Below, in pieces: positions 42,093 through 51,459 of a DNA stretch of 64,000 nt. Within the stretch, counting starts at the first letter, position 1. The number at the start of each line of letters is the position of its first letter. The translations under genes were made by a program, and so were the position numbers. The DNA is taken from NCBI GenBank assembly GCA_029931535.1, contig JAQPZY010001033.1:1-64000 (forward strand), read 5' to 3'. The notes under the pieces were generated by a model. That model was given only the letters and a program-made list of their open reading frames with translations, was not told the origin of the DNA and did not search any database. The DNA is from Margaritifera margaritifera (lineage: Eukaryota; Mollusca; Bivalvia; Unionida; Margaritiferidae).

Positions 42093-43134
42093 GAATATGT
42101 TTAAAAGGGTACCAGTATATAAAAATGGTCGATCATATGACAAGCTCACTTCCTTTGTAAATTCAAAGCATTTTGTGTGAAAGCTGCAAATTAGTTTGAC
42201 AGTGTTATAGTTGCCAATGAAGGAATAAGTTGTGTAAAGTGCAGAATGTTATCGATGAGGAAAAGAAAAGAGAAATCTTGAATTAGAAGAAAAAGTGAAA
42301 GTAATTCGAATGAACAAAAAAAGAGAAGAGTTGTATGATCATTCTCATGAAATTTGACATGGGAAAATTCAGATAAACATCATCAATAATGAAAAAACAT
42401 TCTGCAAAGTGTGAAAATGGAATGGATGAAGATGGATAGTTATAGCCTGATGTTTATATGCTGGTTTTAATGACATGGGTTTTGATTGTTTGTGTACTGC
42501 AATTGATGATTATTCATAATTAATTCAAATGACACTAATAGAAGTTTTATCACACTGATTCCATAGAATGCGTGTAATTTTTAAATGAAATATTAAATAT
42601 TTCAAAATTAGTTATACCTTTCATACTTTCATTATGTAATTATTACTCACATCTTTGTGATCCCCTTCTAGAAAGACCACCCCTCTTATAAGGCCATTTT
42701 CCTGATGCAGAAGGGTGGCCTTATGAAATGCAGACACTGTATTATTTACTGCCAAAATGCAACATTTACTATTTTTACAAAATTAAGTATCCAAAATTAC
42801 TATAATTTATGGTTTCATAGAGAATCCCATCCATAAGATACTTTTTATTGGAAAGACACATTTTTTGTACAGAAAAAAATGCCCAGCAGAGAAGTGGAAC
42901 AGATTGTTTTTCATTTTATTGTGAATACTGTACATTTGAATTTAATTTTTTTAATTATTTGTTTCATCCTGATTTTAGAAAATTTGTCTTTTGATGTTCA
43001 TCCAAATTTCATTTAACAAAATCACAAAGTATGTGCATTTTTTTTTTTCATGATTATAAAGAAATTTAAATTTAAAACACAAGAAAATGAATCAGAAAGG
43101 TGACTTTTTATTTTTTATTTTGATATTTTTGCAG
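42093..43134. other. AT-rich intronic sequence between the array and the first visible PGM3 exon
   Basis: No gene, tandem repeat or recognisable transposon was found. A small inverted repeat (ATAAGGCCA at 42688 and TGGCCTTAT at 42716) and several A- or T-rich runs are the only structure seen. The segment ends in a T-rich tract and CAG, the acceptor of the exon at 43135. Confidence 0.5.
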
Positions 43135-43190
43135 ATTGCTTTCAGTGATAGAGCAATGGAAAAAGTAGAAGGTGCAGTTGAAGACGCTAG
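43135..43190 (+). CDS. PGM3: PGM3 exon (partial gene), segment 1
   Basis: The exon is 56 nt and follows TTTTTGCAG; it ends in GCTAG followed by the strong donor GTGAGT. It starts in phase 0 and reads IAFSDRAMEKVEGAVEDA plus two bases of a split codon. In animal PGM3 the corresponding segment is a helix preceded by a short strand with the same Phe-Ser pair, so this part is less conserved and the identification rests mainly on the order and phase with the next exons. The split codon AG+C joins cleanly to the exon at 44319 and codes for Ser. Confidence 0.7.
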
Positions 43191-43324
43191 GTGAGTTTTT
43201 GTAAACATATTTATCATTATTGAGTCTTCAACACTGCATAATTTTCATCTAGTATATTTTTGGAAACAGAATGTTAGTGATATTCTATTTGTTTATTAGA
43301 TATTTTGACGCAAAAGGGAGGTAT

Positions 43325-43847
43325 TGGTTAATAGGCAATCTCTCTCCATGCACATGACACAGAAGGCTTGGATTGTGTAACAGGCAAGGCCTTTAAGTGC
43401 TCTTTCCATGTACATGACACAAAAGGGTTGGATTGAGTAACAGGCAAGGCCTGTAAATGCTCATTCCATGCACATGACACAAAATGGTTTTATTGGGTAA
43501 CAGGCAAGGCCTATAAGTGCTCTTTCCATGCACATAACACAAATAGGTTGGATTGGGTAACAGGCAAGGCCTGTAAATGCTCATTCCATGCACATGACAC
43601 AAAAGGGTTGGATTGGGTAACAGGCATGGCCTGTAAATGCTCATTCCATGCACATGACACAAAAGGGTTGGATTGGGTGACAGGCAAGGCCTATAAGTGC
43701 TCTTCCCATGTACATGACACAAAAGGGTTGGATTGGGTGACAGGCAAGGCCTATAAGTGCTCTTCCCATGTACATGACACAAAAGGGTTGGATTGGGTAA
43801 TAGGCAAAGCCTATAGGTGCTCTTTCCCATGTACTTGACGCAGAAAA
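43325..43847. repeat. 60-bp minisatellite in a PGM3 intron
   Basis: About 8.7 copies of a 60-bp unit, with landmarks GGTAACAGGCAAGGCCT and CCATGCACATGACACAAAAG. Because 60 is divisible by three and the unit lacks stops in one frame of each strand, it generates a 20-residue periodic open frame on both strands (43393-43830 minus, 43548-43838 plus). Neither has the properties of a gene: they begin and end with the array and lie between two PGM3 exons. Unit variants such as CCTGTAAATGCTCA and CCTATAAGTGCTCT alternate, with the last two full units most alike. Confidence 0.92.
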
Positions 43848-43988
43848 TTGTATTTACAACTTATTATTAATTAATGTACATTCATATTGCAGACAATTGT
43901 ACTTAGGATTATGATTTTAGTATATGATAGCATTTTTTCATAAAGGTTTTGTGAAACTGTAGCGGTGACATTATGATAAAAAATGTTA

Positions 43989-44187
43989 CTCGCTTATAAG
44001 TTGAGTCCAACTGCAAACTGCACAGACTCAGATCTGCCGGCACATTTTGCGATGGCAGATCTGGAACTATGCAGTTTGGTAGGAGTAATCAGTAGAACAA
44101 ACAACATAGACCCTGATCTGCTGTAGCATTATGCTATGGCAGATCAGGGTCTATGTTGTTTGCAGTTTTACTCAATTTATAAGTGAG
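43989..44187. mobile_element. Foldback MITE with TA target-site duplication
   Basis: The left end CTCGCTTATAAGTTGAGT and the right end ACTCAATTTATAAGTGAG are inverted copies with two mismatches. Further inside, AACTGCAAAC and GTTTGCAGTT also pair. TA flanks both sides (43987-43988 and 44188-44189), as expected for the Tc1/mariner group. There is no open reading frame. The interior holds two hairpins built around GATCTGC/GCAGATC: an imperfect one at about 44007-44080 and a perfect one at 44098-44162. Superfamily assignment rests on the TA duplication alone. Confidence 0.7.
44098..44162. repeat. Near-perfect hairpin inside the MITE
   Basis: A 24-bp arm beginning CAAACAACATAG pairs perfectly with the arm ending CTATGTTGTTTG. 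The loop side also pairs (TAGCAT, one T, ATGCTA) after a 2-nt mismatch on each side. If transcribed within the PGM3 pre-mRNA it would form a hairpin of about 30 bp. Confidence 0.85.
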
Positions 44188-44318
44188 TATATATGGTATT
44201 ATCTTTTCATACTAATAGATACAAAATACTGCGTGATAACTGAAGTTCAAAACGAGAGTATTTGCACAATATTTTGCCTGTCATTTCTTTTTCACCAAAA
44301 CTGTGTATTTCTTTATAG

Positions 44319-44382
44319 CCTTCCAAGTGAGAGGAGAACTGCTGCAGATAAATTGAAGACTGTGATAGATCTGATAAACCAG
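44319..44382 (+). CDS. PGM3: PGM3 exon (partial gene), segment 2
   Basis: The exon is 64 nt, bounded by TTTATAG and CAG/GTGATA. With the two bases carried from the previous exon it reads SLPSERRTAADKL, then KTVIDLINQ, and ends in phase 0. The C-terminal part matches the helix in animal PGM3 that ends DLFNQ immediately before GDAISDML, and the next exon here supplies exactly that GDAISDML. Frame and order support a real exon. Confidence 0.8.
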
Positions 44383-45634
44383 GTGATATGTTTCATACAT
44401 GCCTGTAATACATATTACTCTTGCATCATTATACTGCAGAGAATTTTCTTTTCATAATGAAGTATACAAATAGCTAGAGTTCCATGTGATTATACATATA
44501 TTTATTGATAACATTGATACACAGTGCATATTATACCATGATAATGAAGCTAATTGCTTATTACAACCTATAATTGACCTAAAGTAATCCAAAAAAGCTT
44601 TAGCACATATGCAGCAAATTTGTTTCACTTTGAAAGGAGGGAGGGAAGAAAGGAAGAAGCATATTGTGCTTTGGTTCAGTGCACTATTTTAAGTGTTTAT
44701 CTTTTTACTTCAGTGTACATATATAGACAGTTGTGCCTCTTAATTCGTACAACTTTGTAGATGCATGCAACACAAAAACTACTGAGATGTTAGTCATTGT
44801 GACCATCATTATCCATGTGTTTTAGTAGGGTATATTGTGATACCATCCTGTCCATCTGTCTGCCTGCCTGTCTGTTTGTAACTGCATCTCCTAAACTGCA
44901 GAGTGGAAATTCATCAAACTTGGTACATGGATTGTCCATGTGATAACCATCTGTGATATGGATATGATTGGTTGTTTTTTGGGCTTCTCACCAGGTAGTC
45001 CTGGAAGGGGGTCAAATGTCAAATACATAAAAAATGCATAACAGTGACATTTTTTAATATTGTCCTACTAAACATTATGCATGCATTGATAGCATGAGGA
45101 CACATTATATATGTAACAGGTTTTGGGTTATGACCCCTGAGTAAAGGTTTTTTGGGGTGGGTAGGTGGGTCCAGTAGAAAATATGTAATAAAATGCATGA
45201 GAAGCATGGGGATTTGCCACAGCGAGCTATGGAAGTACCTATAGTTTAATCCATCAGTGGATTGGCATAGGAGGTTTTGTGTTACACAGCATTTTCTTGT
45301 TTTGTTGGATTGGTCCAATTTGTACATAGTTTTCTTTTTTTGTTATCATTTGAATTAGCACTGGCATACACAGTGTTGTAGTTTGGCATATAGGTCCATA
45401 TCTTCTACACTTGAGACTGTGTTGTAATGAAATTAATTTGCATATGCAACCCTGTAGGCACTGCAGAATGATATCAAAAGTAGGTCACTGCAATTCACTT
45501 TTCATGCTCAGATGATAATGTTCAGCCTTTAAGTTGTGCTCGTGTGAAGTTTTATACTACACTGCTGTTCCAAAGAAGGTTAAAGTGACCTACTTTCCAT
45601 CCTCTGTTTTTCAGCATTTATTGTTTGTTCACAG
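44383..45634. other. PGM3 intron with a probable dispersed-repeat fragment
   Basis: The part around 44860-45010 (CCATCTGTCTGCCTGCCTG, followed by AACTGCATCTCCTAAACTGC and AAACTTGGTACATGGATTG) resembles a dispersed repeat word seen in many invertebrate genomes. This is a weak family impression, not a firm call. The rest is AT-rich, with a short GA-rich patch near 44632-44660. No gene was recognised. Confidence 0.35.
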
Positions 45635-45744
45635 ACTGTTGGTGATGCCATATCAGATATGTTGCTGGTAGAGACAGTTCTGAATTGTCAAGGTTGGGGT
45701 ATAGAGGACTGGAAAAAGTGTTATAATGATCTTCCAAATAGACA
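45635..45744 (+). CDS. PGM3: PGM3 exon (partial gene), segment 3
   Basis: The exon is 110 nt, following TTCACAG and ending at AGACA with donor GTAAAT. It starts in phase 0: TVGDAISDMLLVETVL, then NCQGWGIEDWKKCYNDLPNR, with two bases (CA) left over. It matches the animal PGM3 stretch GDAISDML to LPNRQ closely, and is the most conserved of the first three exons. The CA overhang needs one further base for the expected Gln. Joining directly to the exon at 61348 would give CAG then a TGA stop, so an intervening piece of 3n+1 nt is required. Confidence 0.92.
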
Positions 45745-47535
45745 GTAAATTTTTTATTCTAGAGTTTTATTTGAATGTGTTGTTTCTTGTAATGTAATTT
45801 TAGAAAATTCTGACATATGCCCATCTTAAAACTGAAGACACCCCCAGTCATCCATCTGCATACTACCAACCTTCCAGGCAGAGTTGGAGGGTTTTGAGAC
45901 TCAGAAAGTGTTTTGTGGTCCCTAGGGGTGGGGGTGGCTGGCATGTGACCCAAATAAGTGATGCTATACAATTAGGAATAACTCTGTTAGACTCATATCA
46001 TCATCAATCCACACACACACACACACACACATACACAGACATTAATTAAAAAATATATGAAGTATCTGTCATTAAAATGTATTGGACAGGTGAATACAGT
46101 ATTAACTTTCAGTTACTGACTTGACCCACTCTCAGTAGTTCATCTTTGCACTCATTAGAGACTGCATTGTACTTTGTAGCAGAATAACAATTCAACTCTT
46201 GTGACATGTTTGTTACTTTAATATTGAGCTCTACAGTCATGCATTGTCCCAATGTAGGGTGGGGTTTAATGTAAATAGATGTAGTGTATTCCAGAATGAC
46301 TAGGCCTAATGTTGATATGATGTTTGCAGTGTGTGCAAAGTATGAAATGCTTCCATTTGCTGCCGCGCTTCACAAAGTCAAACTCTGTCAACCAGGAGTT
46401 CTGAAATTTAGTTTTTCTGGGCTTTGTTCGCTTTGCAGATGGCTTATCCTGAATCAAAACTACAAAAATGAATCACTTCCACATTGCATCTAACTTTACC
46501 ATTGCTACTGCCAGAATAATCATGTTTTGCATTTTATATAAGGAGGAAAATCCAATTTCAAAGAAATGTTGCCGCATATCATGAACTAGCCAATAATCCT
46601 TAATAAATATGGCTTAAACATTCTTATGCAAGGCATCAAGTTTAATAACTATTGTTTGTTCAACATGTATCTTTGATTTTCCTAACTTCAAAAGAATTTT
46701 AGTTTGTTCCACTTCATGTACTTTACCTATGCAAATTGGGTTGTTCCACTTCATATACTTTAACTATGCAAATTAGCTTCATGGGCTCTCCCACAGCATT
46801 TCTCAAAGGACTAACAAGTACAGAATCGCCCAAGCTATTATCAGTTAAATAATCTGTGGGATGGTGGTTGTTTATCTCTGATGGCCTTTATCTTTTAATT
46901 GCCTCTATGACAATAACTGTATAAACTTCCCATTGTTGATAGTTTTCCATGAGCATTAATTGTGAAGCAATGAGAATTATGATTGTTTACTGTTTAAACA
47001 GGGTACAGCTTACAGGCATATATTATGTTGTTAAGGAAGGTCTCACTTTCACTCCTTTTTTTCATAAGATTTATTGGAAATAGTGTTTTTATAATGTGAT
47101 TGTGTTGGAGGGTGTGGGAGTAAATAATAGTGATTTTTTTGTGACACACTGTGATACAGCAGGTATGCATCTGGCCCTGATTTTGCCAACATATATCTGT
47201 AAGTTAGACTTAAATTTTAGCCAGTGTGATGGCTGGATTCTAGAGTTATTGCCAGGAAAAGGGAAGCACAAATGTTCCCACTTGTTAATGACATTTTCTA
47301 ATTTGACATCAGTGGCAAGGGAAATTTACCAAAGCTGCTGCATATCCAGTATGAGATTTAAGAAGCAATTTGATTGGTTTGAGGTGAAGTGCCCCTGACT
47401 AGGTTACACCTACTTGACTCACATAACCATACATAGTATAAACCATGTGACTGACAAGATGCCACGAATCAAATAGGACCAGTTTTACATATTTAGCTAC
47501 TCTGCTGCATATGGTGTATTTCTTGTATGTTATGT
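45745..47535. other. First part of the 15.6-kb PGM3 intron
   Basis: No gene or transposon was recognised. A CA dinucleotide run lies at about 46009-46030. Short open frames on both strands near 46266-46493 and 47089-47398 overlap each other and match nothing I know. The segment ends where the 58-bp minisatellite begins. Confidence 0.5.
46009..46034. repeat. (CA)n microsatellite
   Basis: A run of about eleven CA dinucleotides, then ATACACAG. Confidence 0.9.
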
Positions 47536-49628
47536 CAGTTATTGAACATAATGAACAATTAGACATACAGACATGCCCCGGTTGGCTGATGGCCAGTTTT
47601 TCAACATAATGAACAATTGGACATACAGACATGCCCCTGTTTGTCCATGGGCAGTTATTCAACATAATGAACAGTTGGACATACAGACATACCCTTGTTG
47701 GCCCATGGGCAGTTATTGAACATAATGAAAAATTGGACATACAGACATGCACCTGTTCGTCCATGGGCAGTTATTGAACATAATGAACAATTGGACATAC
47801 AGAGAAGCCCCTGTTGGCTGATGGGCAGTTATTGAACAAAATGAACAATTGGACATACAGACATGCCCCTGTTGGTCGATGGGCAGTTATTCAACATAAT
47901 GAACAATTATACATACAGACATGCCCCTGTTGGCCGATGGGCAGTTATTCAACATAATGAACAATTGGACATATAGACATGCCCCTGTTGGCCGATGGGC
48001 AGTTATTCAACATAATGAACAATTGGACATATAGATAGGCCCCTGTTGGCCCATGGGCAGTTATTCAACATAATGAACAATTGGACATATAGATAGATCC
48101 CAGTTGGCCGATGGACAGTTATTCAATATAATGAACAATTGAACATACAGACATGCCCCTGTTGGCCGATGGGCAGTTATTCAACATAATGAACAATTGG
48201 ACATATTGACAGGTCCCTGTTGGCCCATGGGCAGTTATTCCACATAATGAACAATTGGACATATTGACAGGCCCCTGTTGGCCCATGGGCAGTTATTCAA
48301 CATAATGAACAATTGGACATATAGACAGGCCCCTGTTGGTCGATGGGCAGTTATTCAACATAATGAACAATTGGACATATAGACAGGCCCCTGTTGGCCC
48401 ATGGGCAGTTATTCAACATAATGAACAGTTGGACATATAGACAGGCCCCTGTTGTCCGATGGACAGTTATTCAACATAATGAACAATTGGACATACAGAC
48501 AGGCCCCTGTTAGCCGATGGACAGTTATTCAACATAATGAACAATTGGACATATAGACAGGCCCCTGTTGGCCGATGGACAGTTATTCAACATAATGAAC
48601 AATTGGACATATAGACAGGCCCCTATTGGCCCATGGGCAGTTATTCAACATAATGAACAATTGGACATATAGACAGGCCCCTATTGGCCCATGGGCAGTT
48701 ATTCAACATAATGAACAATTGGACATACAGACAGGCCCCTGTTGGCCGATGGACAGTTATTCAACATAATGAACAATTGGACATACAGACAGGCCCCTGT
48801 TGGCCGATGGACAGTTATTCAACATAATGAACAATTGGACATATAGACAGGCCCCTGTTGGTCGATGGGCAGTTATTCAACATAATGAACAATTATACAT
48901 ACAGACATGCCCCTGTTGGCCGATGGGCAGTTATTCAACATAATGAACAATTGGACATACAGACATCCCCCTGTTGGCTGATGGGCAGTTATTCAACATA
49001 ATTAACAATTGGACATATAGATAGGCCCCTGTTGGCCCATGGGCAGTTATTCAACATAATGAACAATTGGACATATAGATAGGCCCCTGTTGGCCGATGG
49101 ACAGTTATTCAACATAATGAACAATTGGACATACTGACAGGTCTCTGTTGGCCCATGGGCAGTTATTCAACATAATGAACAATTGGACATATTGACAGGC
49201 CCCTGTTGGCCCATGGGCAGTTATTCAACATAATGAACAATTGGACATATAGACATGCCCCTGTTGGCCGATGGACAGTTATTCAACATAATGAACAATT
49301 GGACATACAGACAGGCCCCTGTTGGCCCATGGGCAGTTATTCAACATAATGAACAATTGGACATATAGATAGGCCCCTGTTGGCCGATGGACAGTTATTC
49401 AACATAATGAACAATTGGACATATAGACAGGCCCCTGTTGGCCGATGGACAGTTATTCAACATAATGAACAATCGGACATATAGACAGGCCCCTGTTGGC
49501 CGATGGACAGTTATTCAACATAATGAACAATTGGACATATAGACATGCCCCTGTTGGTCCATGGGCAGTTATTCAACATAATGAACAATTGGACATATAG
49601 ACATGCCCCTGTTGGCCCATGGACTGTT
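47536..49628. repeat. 58-bp minisatellite, about 36 copies
   Basis: The unit contains CAGTTATTCAACATAATGAA, CAATTGGACATA and GGCCCCTGTTGGCC. Consecutive CAGTT landmarks at 47536, 47594 and 47652 give a 58-bp period, which holds across the array. Diagnostic variants mix along the array: GACATGCCCC, GACAGGCCCC and GATAGGCCCC, and GCCGATGG versus GCCCATGG. The first few units have TATTGAAC rather than TATTCAAC. Since 58 is not a multiple of three, no long open frame is maintained. The array ends in CCATGGACTGTTAAG. Confidence 0.95.
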
Positions 49629-50185
49629 AAGTGAAAGAGGCACTGTTAACATGCAGTATGGATAGTTTGATTTGTATGTCATATTTCATGAATGGAGCTT
49701 CATATGTGTTTGCAGTGCAATCTTTCTTTCAGGAGGCATGCAAAGAAGCAAATGAACTCAGATATTAAAATTATGCACAGACATTAATTGCACATTCTTT
49801 GTTAGGCTATTGACAACTGTGGATTTCATCATCACATGCAGGAAGAATGGAAAAGAATGTGATGGGTCAGTTGTTTGACCATCTTTTTTTTTTAGAATTA
49901 TATATGAAGCTGATTCTATTAAAACTGTTTACATAAAAATTTACTGAACTTGCAACAATTGCAGCATTGTCTGCTAGTCCATGTTCTGTGTTGCCTTCAT
50001 TTTTGTTTGTAGGAAATTTTGATATTGTTGAGCTGTATTGACTTGAGAATTTGGAAATTTAACAGTCTTTTCTCAAACGTTCAATTGATCTTACCTGAAA
50101 ACTTAAAGTGTGCTTAAAGGTGCAATAATTTTTATACAGTGGCCATATCTTTTAAACCCACAAGATTATTCTGCCACTTTATTAG
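49629..50185. other. Intronic sequence, nothing recognised
   Basis: AT-rich sequence between the 58-bp array and a SINE. No coding potential, tandem repeat or transposon end was seen. Confidence 0.5.
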
Positions 50186-50430
50186 TGTTGGGGCTCCAGG
50201 TGGTCAAGTGGTCTAAGGTGCTCACCTCTGTCCCCATGAGTTTGAGTCTTGGCTTGACCAACATGGATATGTGCGAAAGCTTACCTGTAGCTTCCCATGG
50301 GTCAGTGGTTCTTCCTAGGTGCTTCTTGGGTTCTTCCTCCACCAAATACACTGGCCACCATGTATAGCCTATCATGTGTTGAAAAATGGCGTTAAACCCT
50401 GCAAAACCAAAGCAAACTGTTAGTGCCAGT
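50186..50430 (+). mobile_element. tRNA-derived SINE, plus strand
   Basis: The head GGTGGTCAAGTGGTCTAAGG fits an A-box, and GAGTTTGAGTCTTGGC is a decayed B-box about 35 bases later, the spacing seen in tRNAs. The body contains GGTTCTTCCTCCACCAAA, and the 3' end reads TGGCGTTAAACCCTGCAAAACC, a style of tail common in mollusc SINEs. It is oriented like PGM3. Short open frames across it on both strands are by-products. Confidence 0.65.
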
Positions 50431-51459
50431 GAAAGGCAACTATTTTGCCCTTTCCATCCAATATTGCACCGTAGACAATTGAGTCTCCTGAATGCCTTGT
50501 TCATTTTAAGTTTCATATTAAAACAAAGATACAGTCAATAACCCAAGTATGCCTTTTCTAATAAATTTAATTTTTGTAACAATAGTTTGTTTATCTCTTG
50601 TAACAAAGAATAGTAAACTTCATGTTGATTTATTGCCATTTCTAGTGCCATTTACCAGTGAAATGTAATGCCACTAATAATAAACTATTTTTTCTTACAT
50701 ATTTATTTGTATGTCAAACAAAGTGATAATATGAAGTGGAAAAGTTTCAGGTGAATAAGGAGGAGGGTGTTCAAGATGTTGTCATAGGCTCTCACCACCC
50801 TACTGAAATTACTTCAGACTTACACCAGTGGAATTACCCAATAAACTTTTCCAACATGTCAATGAACCTTACTTTACAGTTCCTTAACTCATTATCTATA
50901 ACCAATTAGAGTGATATAAAATAAAGCCTGGTGTGAGTAATGTTATATAATGTGGGACAACATGTAACTTGCAGTAGGAATAAGTCAAAGACTATTTCTT
51001 TGATTTTGCTCAAATTTGAGATTTATCTTTCTTTTACTTGGCATAATAAGTCTCTTAAATTTCATAATTTTTGATTTATTAGAAAAGATTTTCTTATGTA
51101 AATGAGTGTGGGCCACACTTAGAGCAAATTTTGGAAAGGTCAACTGTGTTCATTTCAGAAATGGAAAAAGTTTGGCCCAAAGTCCTCTTCCAGATCAAAA
51201 AGAGGGGTCATTGAGAAAAAAAAACCCAAGGATCAAAAATATTCTTACCAGTTCCTTGTTTATTCAAGAAAATTCAAACATATATCATTATCATCCTCCC
51301 CTGCTGTGAGCCTTCCATACCAGGATTTGAATTCCATATGCTTGACTAACAATTCCCTTAGAGAATTCATTATGGATGTTTAAGTGTACATTTTTCTCCT
51401 TTAAATACATTCCCCAATCACATTAATGTGAAAGCAATAGACAATGGTGACAAAATGCA
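50431..51459. other. Intronic sequence, nothing recognised
   Basis: AT-rich, with scattered short open frames. No gene, RNA or repeat was identified. Confidence 0.45.

Noticed and set aside
47399..47764. Minus-strand 121-codon open frame
   Set aside because: Half of it lies in the start of the 58-bp minisatellite, and it has no family similarity.
50114..50125. TTAAAGGTGCAA, which would code for LKVQ, as the missing PGM3 microexon
   Set aside because: It has no AG directly before it and no GT after it, and the nearest upstream AG would give 17 nt, the wrong phase. Chance is sufficient.
50110..50516. Overlapping open frames of 85 and 116 codons
   Set aside because: Both cross a tRNA-derived SINE on opposite strands and are by-products of it.
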